From Butyricicoccus faecihominis (GTDB taxonomy: Bacteria > Bacillota > Clostridia > Oscillospirales > Butyricicoccaceae), in NCBI RefSeq assembly GCF_024462775.1, contig NZ_JANGCE010000001.1:248001-312000 (forward strand): a stretch of DNA of 64,000 bases, in the 5' to 3' direction. The notes under the pieces were generated by a model. The model was not told where the DNA came from. It saw only the letters and a program-made list of their open reading frames with translations, and made no database searches. The translations under genes and the position numbers were made by a program. Below, one piece after another: positions 40,991 through 50,032 of the stretch. The stretch's first letter is position 1. Every line of letters begins with the position of its first letter.

Positions 40991-43357
40991 ATGACCTTTC
41001 TTGAAGCAATGAGTAAAAAACGCCTTTTCTGCGACGGCGGCATGGGCACCATCCTGCAGGAACGCGGCCTGAAGGCCGGTGAGCTGCCGGAAACGTGGAA
41101 CCTGTCGCACCCGGATGCGATCACCGCGGTGCACCGCGCCTATCTGGAAGCGGGAAGCGATATCATTACCACCAACACCTTTGGCGCCAACGCGCTGAAA
41201 TATCCGGACGACCTGTGTCAGGTTGTCACGGCGGCGGTGCGGTGCGCCCAAACAGCCCGCGACAAGGCCGCTAGGCCGGATGCTTATATCGCGCTCGATC
41301 TGGGTCCAACGGGCAAACTGTTAAAACCCATGGGCGATCTGGACTTTGAAAAGGCGGTAGCGCTCTTCTCCGAGACCGCGCGTATCGGCGCGGAAGCGGG
41401 CGCGGACCTCATTTTGATCGAGACCATGAGCGACAGCTATGAGGCCAAAGCCGCCGTGTTGGGCGCCAAGGAAGGCTGCGATCTGCCCGTGCTCATCACG
41501 CTGATCTTTGACGAAAAGGGCAAACTGCTCACTGGCGGCACGGTGGATTCCGCATGCGCCATGCTGGAAGGACTGCGCGTGGACGCGCTTGGCGTGAACT
41601 GTGGGTTGGGTCCGAAGCAGATGCTGCCGATCGTTAAGCGTCTGCGAGAGATCAGTTCGCTGCCGCTGATCGTCAATCCCAACGCCGGACTGCCGCGCAG
41701 TGAAAACGGCAAGACCGTGTTCGATGTCAACCCGGCGGAATTTGCGGACTGTATGGCCGAACTCGCCTCGCTGGGCGTTTCTATCATGGGCGGCTGCTGT
41801 GGTACCACGCCCGAGCACATCCGCCACACCGTGGCGGCCTGTCGGGATCTCCCGTTTACGCAGCCCGTAAAAAAGCACCGCACCGTGGTTTGCTCCTTTT
41901 CGCAGGCGGTCGAGATCGGCGGCGCGCCGGTCATCATCGGCGAACGCATCAATCCCACGGGAAAAAGCAAATTTAAGGAAGCGCTGCGGGAAAACCGCAT
42001 GGAATATATTTTGAACGAGGGCCTGACGCAGGAGGATAACGGCGCGCACATTCTGGATGTCAACGTCGGCCTGCCCGGAATCGATGAGCCCGCGATGATG
42101 GAGCGGGTCGTTACCGGACTGCAAAGCGTCACCGCGCTGCCGCTGCAGATCGACACCTCGGATTATACCGCGATGGAACGCGGCATGCGCCTTTACAACG
42201 GCAAGCCCATGCTCAACTCGGTCAGCGGCAAGCGCGAGAGCATGGAGGCCGTACTCCCGCTGGTACGGAAATACGGCGGCGTGGTCGTCGGTTTGGCGCT
42301 GGACGAAAGCGGCATCCCGGATACCGCCGAAGGCCGCGTCGCGATCGCAAAGCGCATCTACGAGACCGCCGAGGCTTACGGAATTTCTCGGGACGATATC
42401 GTGATCGACGCGCTGGCGATGACCATCTCTTCGGACAGCGGCTCGGCGCTCGTCACGTTGGAAACGCTGCGCCGGATCCGTGATGAATTGCAGGGGCACA
42501 CGATTCTTGGCGTGTCCAACATCTCGTTCGGTCTGCCGCAGCGTGAAATCATCAACGCCAACTTTTATACCATGGCGCTGCAAAACGGATTGAGCTGCGC
42601 GATCATCAACCCAAACGCGGACGCAATGATGCGTTCCTACCGCGCCTTCCTAGCCCTTTCGGACCGCGATCCGCAGTGCGCCGAATATATCACGGCCTAC
42701 GGCGGGCAGGCGGCGGTAGAAAAGGCGCAGCCCGCCGGAGCGCCACTGCCACTCGGAGAGACCATTGAAAAGGGCCTGCGCGAGCATGCCGCAAAAGCGA
42801 CGGCGGAGCTGCTTCAAGCGATGGCGCCGCTTGAAGTTGTGAATACCGAATTGATCCCTGCGCTTGACCGCGTGGGCAAGGGCTTTGAAAAGGGCACGGT
42901 TTTCCTGCCACAGCTGCTGATGAGCGCGGAAGCCGCCAAAGCCGCTTTTGAAGTTGTGAAAGACGCAATGAAGGGCGAAGCCACGGAAAAGAAGGGCAAG
43001 ATCATTTTGGCGACGGTCAAGGGCGATATCCATGATATTGGCAAAAACATCGTCAAGGTGCTGCTCGAAAATTACGGTTATGAGGTCATGGATCTGGGCA
43101 AGGACGTGCCGCCTGAATCGATCGTTCTCGCGGCGGAGCAAAACGGCGTCGCACTCGTCGGCCTGAGCGCCTTGATGACGACGACGGTGGTTAGTATGGA
43201 GGCGACGATCCGGCTGCTGCGCGAGCGCTGCCCCAAAACGAAGATCGTGGTCGGCGGCGCGGTGCTGACGCCTGAGTACGCGGAATCGATCGACGCGGAC
43301 TTTTACGCGCGCGACGCCATGGCGACCGTTCATTGCGCACAAAAGGTACTGGGCTAA
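40991..43357 (+). CDS. metH: Cobalamin-dependent methionine synthase without activation domain
   Basis: 788 residues. Homocysteine-binding barrel (about 1-285) with zinc cysteines in GVNCGLG and MGGCCGTTPEH; pterin-binding barrel (about 310-560) with GERINPTGK and GVSNISFGLP; helical cap (about 590-655); B12-binding domain (665-788) with the signature KGDIHDIGKNIV. The C-terminal activation domain is absent and is encoded by the preceding gene. It transfers the methyl group of 5-methyl-THF to homocysteine. Confidence 0.95.
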   Translation: MTFLEAMSKKRLFCDGGMGTILQERGLKAGELPETWNLSHPDAITAVHRAYLEAGSDIITTNTFGANALKYPDDLCQVVTAAVRCAQTARDKAARPDAYIALDLGPTGKLLKPMGDLDFEKAVALFSETARIGAEAGADLILIETMSDSYEAKAAVLGAKEGCDLPVLITLIFDEKGKLLTGGTVDSACAMLEGLRVDALGVNCGLGPKQMLPIVKRLREISSLPLIVNPNAGLPRSENGKTVFDVNPAEFADCMAELASLGVSIMGGCCGTTPEHIRHTVAACRDLPFTQPVKKHRTVVCSFSQAVEIGGAPVIIGERINPTGKSKFKEALRENRMEYILNEGLTQEDNGAHILDVNVGLPGIDEPAMMERVVTGLQSVTALPLQIDTSDYTAMERGMRLYNGKPMLNSVSGKRESMEAVLPLVRKYGGVVVGLALDESGIPDTAEGRVAIAKRIYETAEAYGISRDDIVIDALAMTISSDSGSALVTLETLRRIRDELQGHTILGVSNISFGLPQREIINANFYTMALQNGLSCAIINPNADAMMRSYRAFLALSDRDPQCAEYITAYGGQAAVEKAQPAGAPLPLGETIEKGLREHAAKATAELLQAMAPLEVVNTELIPALDRVGKGFEKGTVFLPQLLMSAEAAKAAFEVVKDAMKGEATEKKGKIILATVKGDIHDIGKNIVKVLLENYGYEVMDLGKDVPPESIVLAAEQNGVALVGLSALMTTTVVSMEATIRLLRERCPKTKIVVGGAVLTPEYAESIDADFYARDAMATVHCAQKVLG

Positions 43358-43366
43358 CAACAAAGT

Positions 43367-43404
43367 CAGGGCGTGTTGCTTTTTATGCAACACGCCCTGT
43401 TTTT
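43367..43404. terminator. Terminator after metH
   Basis: Perfect 13-base arms CAGGGCGTGTTGC (43367-43379) and complement (43387-43399), then TTTTTC. Confidence 0.88.
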
Positions 43405-43409
43405 CAATT

Positions 43410-43526
43410 TTAAGCAGCGGCAAGCTCTTGCAGCGCTTCCTGTTTATTATCGGCGGAGAAGAGAAATGCGCCGGATGCGTCATACACCTCTACATGCCCG
43501 CCTACATACTCAATCGAATAGCTCAT
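43410..43526 (-). CDS. Small 38-residue protein, unknown function
   Basis: ATG at 43526 with AAAGGAGAACGAAAA upstream. It begins MSYSIEYVGGHVEVYDASG and ends with KQEALQELAAA; a short strand-strand-helix pattern. It lies between metH and the WYL regulator. No family recognised. Confidence 0.65.
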   Translation of the reverse strand: MSYSIEYVGGHVEVYDASGAFLFSADNKQEALQELAAA

Positions 43527-43588
43527 TTTTCGTTCTCCTTTCTTTTACTATCCTTAGTATAGCAAAGAAGGAGTCCAATAAACCGGAC

Positions 43589-44587
43589 TTAATCGAGCAT
43601 GGCGTAAAGTTGTTTTTGGAAATCAGCGCGTACTTCGGCGGGTTCAGCAATGGTGACCGCGCCGCCCAGCCCAAATACCCACGAGAAAAACTGCGGACTG
43701 ACCGCAACCGTGACGGAGATGGAAAAATGCGTGTCACTATGTCGGCGGATCATTACATCCGTACCAAACCGGTCGCGGATCACACCGATAAAACGGTTTT
43801 CACAAACAAGGGTCACAGCCTTTTCCTCGCCGGAAAACATACCGAACATTTTGCGGGAATAGGCGGCGATGTCAAAAGCGTCCTCAAAATGCCGCTGTCC
43901 CTCGCGAGGTTCAGGCAGCACCTCAAGCTGTTCCATCTTGTCCACGCGGTAATGGCGTATTTGATCGGCCGCGCTGTCAAAGCCGACGAGATAGTAGTTT
44001 TCGTCGTCCCAAGTGAGCGCCCATGGACTGATGCGGTAGGCCGCGCCATTCTTTCGGTATCTCTTTTGGATAGGCGGCTGCGCGTTGTAATCTAGCGCCC
44101 ATTCAAAATAGCGAAACGAGATCTTCATCCCGGCGGAAATCGCCTCATGCAGACGGTCGATGCTATAGTAGATACCCTCGTTCATGGTTTTGACTCGACC
44201 CGATATGTATACCTGACGCTGGAGCGCGCGGGCTTGCGGCTCGCTGGCGAGCGATTCCACCTTATGGATCAGCTCGCGCGATTTTTTCTCGGTGATGAAA
44301 CGCGAGCACTGTACCGCGTCCACGAGCAGCTTTAGCTCGGGCAGCTCAAAATCTCGCGAGGCCACATAATAACCGCCGTTTCGTCCCCGCTGCATCAGGA
44401 TATCCAGACCAAAATCCTGCAAAGCGGCAATATCGTCGTAAATACTTTTGCGCTCAGCCTCGATGCCTTGCTGGGCAAGGGCGGCAATCAGCTCGTCCAT
44501 GGTCAGCCGGTTGTTTTCGTCGGTCTTCTCGGTCAAAATCTTGGCCAAATAAAGCAGCTTTAACTTTTGATGCGCGTTTTTAGCCAT
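43589..44587 (-). CDS. WYL-domain transcriptional regulator
   Basis: 332 residues. An N-terminal winged helix-turn-helix (LTMDELIAALAQQGIEAERK, SIYDDIAALQDFGLDI) is followed by a WYL domain (KISFRYFEWAL, YRISPWALTWDDENYYLVGF) and a C-terminal WCX region. WYL proteins are ligand-responsive regulators, often of DNA-damage or phage-defence genes. It overlaps the macrodomain gene by eight bases, so they are coupled. Confidence 0.9.
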   Translation of the reverse strand: MAKNAHQKLKLLYLAKILTEKTDENNRLTMDELIAALAQQGIEAERKSIYDDIAALQDFGLDILMQRGRNGGYYVASRDFELPELKLLVDAVQCSRFITEKKSRELIHKVESLASEPQARALQRQVYISGRVKTMNEGIYYSIDRLHEAISAGMKISFRYFEWALDYNAQPPIQKRYRKNGAAYRISPWALTWDDENYYLVGFDSAADQIRHYRVDKMEQLEVLPEPREGQRHFEDAFDIAAYSRKMFGMFSGEEKAVTLVCENRFIGVIRDRFGTDVMIRRHSDTHFSISVTVAVSPQFFSWVFGLGGAVTIAEPAEVRADFQKQLYAMLD

Positions 44588-45104
44588 GGCCCGCCCCCCA
44601 ATCCGCCAGTGCGCTTTCGTAGGCCGCGCTGGTTACGGGGTCAAAGCAAACCATGGTCACGCGTTCGATCGCCGGGTGCGCGGCAAGCGCGGCCATGATC
44701 GTTTGAATGGCGATGGCCGCCGCGCGATCAAGCGGGAAATGGTATACCCCCGTACTGATCGACGGAAAGGCCACGGTTTTGCAGCCGAGAGACGCCGCGA
44801 CATCCAAACAATTCCGATAGCACGAAGCGAGCAGCTCATCTTCACCTTGGGCGCCGCCATGCCAAATAGGGCCCGGCGTATGGATGATATGTCGGCAGGG
44901 CAGACGGTAAGCCTTTGTCGACTTAGCCTGACCCGTTTGACAGCCATGAAGCGTGCGGCATTCCGCCAGCAGCTCCGGTCCCGCCGCACGGTGGATCGCC
45001 CCGTCCACACCGCCGCCGCCAAGCAGGCTGGTGTTGGCAGCATTGACGATCGCATCCGTCTGCATATGCGTAATATCGCCTTGGATCACCTGTAAACGTT
45101 CCAT
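44580..45104 (-). CDS. Macrodomain protein (O-acetyl-ADP-ribose deacetylase type)
   Basis: 174 residues. The macrodomain signatures DAIVNAANTSLLGGGGVDGA and FPSISTGVYHFPLDRAA are intact, as is HTPGPIW. It is expected to bind or hydrolyse ADP-ribose derivatives such as O-acetyl-ADP-ribose (MacroD/YmdB group). AGGAGG precedes the ATG. First gene of a two-gene operon with the WYL regulator. Confidence 0.92.
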   Translation of the reverse strand: MERLQVIQGDITHMQTDAIVNAANTSLLGGGGVDGAIHRAAGPELLAECRTLHGCQTGQAKSTKAYRLPCRHIIHTPGPIWHGGAQGEDELLASCYRNCLDVAASLGCKTVAFPSISTGVYHFPLDRAAAIAIQTIMAALAAHPAIERVTMVCFDPVTSAAYESALADWGAGHG

Positions 45105-45142
45105 TGTATACGCCTCCTGAAAAGGAAATTCTGGATGGGACC

Positions 45143-45171
45143 AGTATAAGCTATTTTGCTAAAAAAGGCAA
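45143..45171 (-). promoter_or_regulatory. Promoter of the macrodomain-WYL operon
   Basis: Minus strand TTGCCT (45166-45171), 17-base spacer, TATACT (45143-45148). Its -35 is two bases from the -35 of the divergent HxlR promoter. Confidence 0.6.
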
Positions 45172-45173
45172 GT

Positions 45174-45202
45174 TTGACGGCGGCGGCCAGCCGCGGTATA
45201 AT
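45174..45202 (+). promoter_or_regulatory. Promoter of the HxlR gene
   Basis: TTGACG (45174-45179), 17-base spacer, TATAAT (45197-45202). Back-to-back with the macrodomain promoter. Confidence 0.7.
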
Positions 45203-45259
45203 ACTAATAACGCGCTTCCGGCCGCATGAAACGCCGCGCTTATGTAGGAGAAAATAAAT

Positions 45260-45616
45260 ATGAAACTGCGAAGTGAATACACCTGTCCGCTGGAAATGAC
45301 GCATGACATGCTCAAGGGTAAATGGAAGCCCATTATCATATGGCAGCTCAGCCAAGGCGGCTGTTCCTTATCTGAAATGAAAAAGGCGATACAGGGCATC
45401 AGTCAAAAGATGCTGGTGCAGCATTTAAACGAACTGCTGGAATGCGGCATGATCGGCAAGACCGTCAGCGATGGTTATCCGCTGAAATCCGATTACTTTC
45501 TCACGGAGCGGGGGAGAAAGGTGTTTGAAGCGATCTCCATCATGCAAAGCATTGGGATAGAAATGATGTTGGAGGACGACAGGGAGGACTTTTTACGCGA
45601 AAAGGGCTTGCTTTAG
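45260..45616 (+). CDS. HxlR-family transcriptional regulator
   Basis: 118 residues, winged helix. HxlR signatures: CPLEMTHDMLKGKWKPIII, GISQKMLVQHLNELLECGMI and the wing YFLTERGRKVFEAI. Residues around Cys14 could sense redox or electrophiles, as in other HxlR proteins. TAGGAG precedes the ATG. It is divergent from the macrodomain operon and may control it. Confidence 0.9.
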   Translation: MKLRSEYTCPLEMTHDMLKGKWKPIIIWQLSQGGCSLSEMKKAIQGISQKMLVQHLNELLECGMIGKTVSDGYPLKSDYFLTERGRKVFEAISIMQSIGIEMMLEDDREDFLREKGLL

Positions 45617-45666
45617 GCGCTCCGAAGAAAATGGATATGAAATAGCAGGGAAAGGGGCAGGCGAGT

Positions 45667-46707
45667 TTGGATAAGCCAATGAGCGTATACGCCGCGGACG
45701 CACCGCGTGTTTTGCGCGATTTTTTGACCTATATTTCGACGATCCGCGGTAAATCCGCTAAAACAGCACACGAATACTATCTGGATCTGCGGCTGTTTTT
45801 TCGCGTACTCAAGCGTAACAAGGGCATGGTACCGGCGGACATGCCGATCGAGCAGATCCCGATAGAGGATATCGACGTGTCGTTTTTACAAGGCGTTACG
45901 CTGTCGGATGCATACGACTATTTGGAGTACATGTCCGGTGAACGGCCGACACAGCAAAACAGCACGGAAAGCGGCTATGGACTGAGCAGCACCTCGCGCG
46001 CGCGCAAGGTATCCTCCATCCGCGCTTTTTTTCGCTATGTGTGCGATAAGCAGCATTTACTCGAAACCAATCCAATGGCCGGTTTGGAATCTCCCAAGGT
46101 GCGCCACGCGCTGCCCGCATACCTGTCGACTGAGGATTCACTGCGCTTGCTCCAATCGGTGGAGGGGGAATACCGGGAACGGGATTATTGCATTCTGACG
46201 CTGTTCCTGAATTGCGGCATGCGTGTATCCGAGCTCGTCGGCCTTAATTTGCAGGACTTTCAGGGCGACACCGTACGTGTGACCGGCAAAGGCAATAAGC
46301 AGCGCACGGTCTATCTGAACGAGGCCTGCGCCGCCGCGCTTGCGGCTTATTTGCCCACGCGCCTGAAACCGCATGATAAGGATAAAAACGCACTATTCGT
46401 CAGCCGTAACCGCAATCGCATCAATGTGCAGACGGTCAAATGGCTGGTGAAAAAGTATCTGGGGCAGGCGGGGCTGGATACGCAGAAATACTCGGCTCAC
46501 AAGCTGCGCCACACCGCGGCCACGCTCATGTACCAGAATGGCGTTGATATTCGCACGCTGCAAAGCATTCTAGGCCATACAAGCGTGGATACGACCATGA
46601 TCTATACCCATATCGAAGATCAAAGCATCCGCGAGGCGGCACACAAAAATCCGCTGGCCTCGGTGCGCCCGCCGGACAACGATGAGCCGGACAGCGACGG
46701 GGAGTAA
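45667..46707 (+). CDS. Xer-type tyrosine recombinase
   Basis: 346 residues from a TTG; an ATG at 45679 is the alternative. SAM-like N-terminal domain (FLTYISTIRGKSAKTAHEYY), then the catalytic residues Arg in LNCGMRVSELVGL, Lys in TGKGNKQR, His-x-x-Arg in HKLRHTAATLMYQ, His in LGHTSVDTT and Tyr in MIYTHIE. Length and motifs match chromosomal XerC/XerD-type enzymes more than phage integrases. It is not part of the 19-21 kb element. Confidence 0.88.
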   Translation: MDKPMSVYAADAPRVLRDFLTYISTIRGKSAKTAHEYYLDLRLFFRVLKRNKGMVPADMPIEQIPIEDIDVSFLQGVTLSDAYDYLEYMSGERPTQQNSTESGYGLSSTSRARKVSSIRAFFRYVCDKQHLLETNPMAGLESPKVRHALPAYLSTEDSLRLLQSVEGEYRERDYCILTLFLNCGMRVSELVGLNLQDFQGDTVRVTGKGNKQRTVYLNEACAAALAAYLPTRLKPHDKDKNALFVSRNRNRINVQTVKWLVKKYLGQAGLDTQKYSAHKLRHTAATLMYQNGVDIRTLQSILGHTSVDTTMIYTHIEDQSIREAAHKNPLASVRPPDNDEPDSDGE

Positions 46708-46720
46708 AAACGGGAGATCG

Positions 46721-46750
46721 ACGGCATAGTCGATCGGCTATGCCGTTTTT
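46721..46750 (+). terminator. Terminator after the Xer-type gene
   Basis: Arms ACGGCATAG (46721-46729) and complement (46738-46746), then TTTTAT. Confidence 0.75.
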
Positions 46751-46798
46751 ATATAAGAAATACATTTGAAAAGGTACCTTTCTGCCGTGCTCTGAATA

Positions 46799-46847
46799 AA
46801 ACAAAAGACGGACGACCGGGATTTTACCGGCAGTCCGTCTTTTGTTT
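46799..46847. terminator. Terminator at the end of the dap operon
   Basis: 15-base arms 46799-46813 and 46833-46847, with inner CCGG pairing. The minus strand ends in a T-rich arm after the dapB stop. Confidence 0.8.
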
Positions 46848-47607
46848 ACTTGGAAGCGATCACGTCCGACATATCGTACATGCCGGGCTGGGTGCAGGTC
46901 GCCATGAAGGCGGCGGCGTCCACCGCGCCGACGGCGAATACCTCGCGCGAGAGTGCCGTGTGGCGAATCTCAATGACCTCGTCGCGGCCGCAGAACAATA
47001 CGCTGTGCTCGCCTACGATCGTACCGCCGCGGATCGCGGAAATACCGATCTCGTGCGCGGGCCGCTTTTCGCGACGCTCATGGCGGTCGTAGACGTACGC
47101 CGCATCATAGGGCAGCGCTTCGGAAACAGCGTCCGCCAGCATGAGTGCGGTACCGGAGGGAGCGTCAAGCTTTTGGTTGTGGTGCTTTTCTATGATCTCC
47201 ACATCAAAGCCTTCGCCAAGGACACCGGCGCTTTTTTTCAATAGATCAATCATCAAATTGATGCCGAGCGACATGTTGCCCGAACGGAACACCGGAAACT
47301 TTGCCGAAGCCGCGCGAATGTTTTGCAGCTGCTCGGCGGAATGGCCGGTGGTGCAGATAACGATCGGGACCTGATGCTTTTCGCAGTAGGAGAGCAGGTG
47401 CTCGGTGCTCGATGCATTGGAAAAATCGATGATCACATCGCAAACGCCCGTATACTCAAACGGATCGGCAAAAACAGGGAAGTCACCGGTTTTTGCGGCG
47501 TTCAGGTCAAAGCCCGCCGCAATGCGCATATCGCTCCGCTTGGAAACGATATCGGTCACGACATGGCCCATACGGCCGTTGCAGCCGGAAAGCGCAATAT
47601 TCAGCAT
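46846..47607 (-). CDS. dapB: 4-hydroxy-tetrahydrodipicolinate reductase
   Basis: 253 residues. Nucleotide-binding GCNGRMGHVV near the N-terminus, the catalytic region EIIEKHHNQKLDAPSGTA, and GEHSVLF in the C-terminal domain. It reduces the DapA product in lysine and diaminopimelate synthesis. AAGGAG precedes the ATG. Last gene of asd-dapA-dapB. Confidence 0.96.
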   Translation of the reverse strand: MLNIALSGCNGRMGHVVTDIVSKRSDMRIAAGFDLNAAKTGDFPVFADPFEYTGVCDVIIDFSNASSTEHLLSYCEKHQVPIVICTTGHSAEQLQNIRAASAKFPVFRSGNMSLGINLMIDLLKKSAGVLGEGFDVEIIEKHHNQKLDAPSGTALMLADAVSEALPYDAAYVYDRHERREKRPAHEIGISAIRGGTIVGEHSVLFCGRDEVIEIRHTALSREVFAVGAVDAAAFMATCTQPGMYDMSDVIASK

Positions 47608-47639
47608 TTTTCAAACTCCTTACTTTTCGGGCGGCAGCC

Positions 47640-48530
47640 TTAGATCTTGCAGCCCGCAGCCGCGAGTTCGCGGCGGATAAATTCCGTGTGCTCGTCGCTC
47701 GGATCGACCAGCGGCATACGCAGACCACCGACATCCCAGCCAAGCAGCGCCATGGCCTTCTTGACCGGAATGGGGTTGACCTCGCAGAACAGCGCGTCAA
47801 TCAGGTTATGCAGGCCAAGCTGTAGCTTTGCCGCTTCCGGATAGCGGTTTTCCAAACAAAGCTGGGTCAGATCGTGCGTTTCACGCGGGGCAACGTTGGA
47901 AAGTACCGAGATAACACCCTTTCCGCCGAGCGCCATCAAGGGAACGATCTGGTCGTCGTTGCCGGACCAAACGTTCAGTTCGTCGCCGCACTTGCTCATG
48001 ACCTCGGCCAGCAGCGTGAAGTTGCCTGAAGCCGCCTTCAGTCCGTTGATATTCGGATGCTTCGACAGCTCCAGAAGCGTATCCGCCGTAAAGCACACGC
48101 CGGTGCGGCTGGGCACGTTGTAAAGGATGATCGGCAGGTCCGAGCAGTCCGCGATCTCCGTAAAGTGTGCGACAAGGCCGCGCTGAGAGGTCTTATTGTA
48201 ATAGGGCGTGACCGAAAGACCGCCGTCGGCGCCGCAGGATGCGGCAAACTTTGTCAGTTCTACCGCGTAGTCGGTGTGGTTGGAGCCGACGCCCGCGACC
48301 ACGGGCACGCGGTGGTTGACGTATTCGCAGGTAAAGGAGAGCACTTCCTTGTGCTCCTTGTCGCGCAGCGCGGAGGCTTCGCCGGTCGTACCGCAAACGA
48401 TGATCGCATCCGTGCCGTTTTCGATCTGGTGGTCAAGGATCTTCTTAAAGGATTCGTAATTGACCGAACCGTCCGCATGGAACGGCGTAATGACGGCAAC
48501 GCCCGCACCTGTAAAAATGGGATTCTTCAT
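47640..48530 (-). CDS. dapA: 4-hydroxy-tetrahydrodipicolinate synthase
   Basis: 296 residues, class I aldolase barrel. Signatures include ITPFHADGSVN, GTTGEASALRDKEH, the Tyr in ILYNVPSRTG and the Schiff-base Lys in GLKAASGN. It condenses aspartate semialdehyde with pyruvate, the first committed step to diaminopimelate and lysine, and to dipicolinate in spores. Confidence 0.96.
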   Translation of the reverse strand: MKNPIFTGAGVAVITPFHADGSVNYESFKKILDHQIENGTDAIIVCGTTGEASALRDKEHKEVLSFTCEYVNHRVPVVAGVGSNHTDYAVELTKFAASCGADGGLSVTPYYNKTSQRGLVAHFTEIADCSDLPIILYNVPSRTGVCFTADTLLELSKHPNINGLKAASGNFTLLAEVMSKCGDELNVWSGNDDQIVPLMALGGKGVISVLSNVAPRETHDLTQLCLENRYPEAAKLQLGLHNLIDALFCEVNPIPVKKAMALLGWDVGGLRMPLVDPSDEHTEFIRRELAAAGCKI

Positions 48531-48545
48531 AGTAGTTTGGCCTCC

Positions 48546-49628
48546 TTAACGGTCCATATACCCTTCGGCGCAAAGCAACTCGGCCATCAGGACCGCGCCG
48601 CCCGCCGCACCGCGCAGGGTGTTGTGAGAAAGACTGACGAACTTGTAATCATAGAGGCTGTCCTCGCGCAGGCGGCCGATCGAAACGCCCATGCCGCCTT
48701 CCAGATCGCGGTCAAGCCGGGTCTGCGGCCGGTTATCCTCTTCAAAATAGGTAAGAAAGTGTTCCGGCGCGGAAGGAAGCTTCAGTTCCTGCGCCCGGCC
48801 GGAAAAGCTCTTCCAGCGCGCGATCATTTTCTCCTTCGAGGGTTTGTTTTTAAACTTTACAAAAGCGGCCGCCATATGTCCGTCCGACGCGGCGACACGC
48901 AGGCACTGCGCGGTAATCACGGGGCAAACAGCGGAAACGATCCGGTCGCCTTCGATATGGCCCCAAACCTTCATCGGCTCCTTTTCGCTCTTCTCTTCCT
49001 CGCCGCCGATGTAGGGAATCACGTTGTCGACCATCTCGGGCCACGATTCAAAGGTTTTGCCCGCGCCGGAGATCGCCTGATAGGTGCACACGGCGACCTC
49101 GGTCGGTTCAAAATCCATCAACGCGGAAAGGGCGGGGACATAGCTTTGGATCGAGCAGTTGGACTTGACCGCGATAAAGCCGCGCTTCGTGCCAAGGCGC
49201 TCCCGCTGCGCGGGGATGATCTTTGCATGGTCCGCGTTGATCTCCGGGATGATCATCGGAACGTCGGGGGTCATGCGGTGCGCAGAGTTGTTGGAACAGA
49301 CCGGGCACTCAAGCTTTGCGTAGCGCTCTTCCAAGGCGCGGATCTCTTCTTTTTTCATATCGACGGCGCAGAAAATGAAATCCACCTTAGCGGCGATCTC
49401 CTCCGCGTCGGCCGTTGCGTCGAACAGCACCATGTCTTTGTACCCTTCGGGCATTGGCTTCGCCATCTTCCAGCGGCCTTCGCAGGCTTCCGCATAGGTT
49501 TTGCCACGGTTGCGGCCGCTGGCCGCAAGCGCAACGACCTCGAACCAAGGGTGGTCTTCGAGCAGCAGGGAAAACCGCTGGCCCACCATGCCCGTCGCAC
49601 CGACTATGCCGACTTTGTAATGATTCAT
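48546..49628 (-). CDS. asd: Aspartate-semialdehyde dehydrogenase
   Basis: 360 residues. N-terminal cofactor motif [11 protein letters not shown], catalytic Cys in [14 protein letters not shown], and the C-terminal [17 protein letters not shown]. Length and SNCS region fit the archaeal/LysC-linked type rather than the E. coli type. It supplies aspartate semialdehyde to DapA. First gene of the operon, behind a lysine riboswitch. Confidence 0.95.
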   Translation of the reverse strand: MNHYKVGIVGATGMVGQRFSLLLEDHPWFEVVALAASGRNRGKTYAEACEGRWKMAKPMPEGYKDMVLFDATADAEEIAAKVDFIFCAVDMKKEEIRALEERYAKLECPVCSNNSAHRMTPDVPMIIPEINADHAKIIPAQRERLGTKRGFIAVKSNCSIQSYVPALSALMDFEPTEVAVCTYQAISGAGKTFESWPEMVDNVIPYIGGEEEKSEKEPMKVWGHIEGDRIVSAVCPVITAQCLRVAASDGHMAAAFVKFKNKPSKEKMIARWKSFSGRAQELKLPSAPEHFLTYFEEDNRPQTRLDRDLEGGMGVSIGRLREDSLYDYKFVSLSHNTLRGAAGGAVLMAELLCAEGYMDR

Positions 49629-49701
49629 TTCGTTCAGATCCTCCCAAAAGAATTAAAATCACACGGATTTCGGTAAAATCACGTGAAATAATGGCGGCAA
49701 A

Positions 49702-49728
49702 GAAAAATACCGGTTGAAAAACCGGTAT
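49702..49728 (-). terminator. Expression-platform terminator of the lysine riboswitch
   Basis: Minus-strand ATACCGGTT (49720-49728) and AACCGGTAT (49707-49715) with a 4-base loop, then TTTTTC. It lies between the aptamer and asd, as a lysine-induced terminator would. Confidence 0.8.
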
Positions 49729-49774
49729 GACCTATACTATAATAGAAGCTGCGAACATCGCATCGCTTCTAAAA

Positions 49775-49962
49775 AAGGATAGCTCTCCACCGGCATAACT
49801 GCTGATGACAGACGCTGGGATATTCTCCCCGGCATCCAGCACAGCTTGCCGTAACAAGGCTGCACTTCGGCGGGAGACCCTTTTTCGACTGCTCCTTGGG
49901 GTTAACGGCCCCTCCCAGACGATACTGATGAAACCCGCGCCTCTATCTTTGCGATCCACTTG
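49775..49962 (-). promoter_or_regulatory. Lysine riboswitch (L-box)
   Basis: The minus strand carries the L-box landmarks in order: AAGATAGAGGCGCG (near 49950), CATCAGTA, GAAAAAGGGTCTCCCGCCGAAG in parts, and the closing GGAGAGCTATCCTTTTT (near 49785). These match the B. subtilis lysC leader pattern. It precedes asd-dapA-dapB with a terminator downstream, so high lysine should switch the operon off. Confidence 0.9.
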
Positions 49963-49969
49963 TTCCTAT

Positions 49970-49998
49970 ATTGTAAAATAATGCAGGATATTTGTCAA
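49970..49998 (-). promoter_or_regulatory. Promoter of the riboswitch-asd-dapA-dapB transcript
   Basis: Minus strand TTGACA (49993-49998), 17-base spacer, TACAAT (49970-49975), ending just before the aptamer. Confidence 0.75.
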
Positions 49999-50032
49999 TA
50001 GAGCGCGCAAAATTAACTGGAGGACAAAAAAG

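Noticed and set aside
41321-42583. 420-residue minus-strand frame
   Set aside because: It lies wholly opposite metH and has no recognisable domain; GC-rich codon bias creates such shadows.
45667-46707. A second integrative element driven by this recombinase
   Set aside because: No direct repeats or element genes flank it, and it resembles chromosomal XerC/XerD-type enzymes.
48057-49676. 539-residue plus-strand frame
   Set aside because: It is antisense to dapA and asd, both unmistakable, and its sequence is His/Arg-rich without motifs.
49732-49959. 75-residue minus-strand frame upstream of asd
   Set aside because: It coincides with the lysine riboswitch; the sequence is explained by RNA structure.
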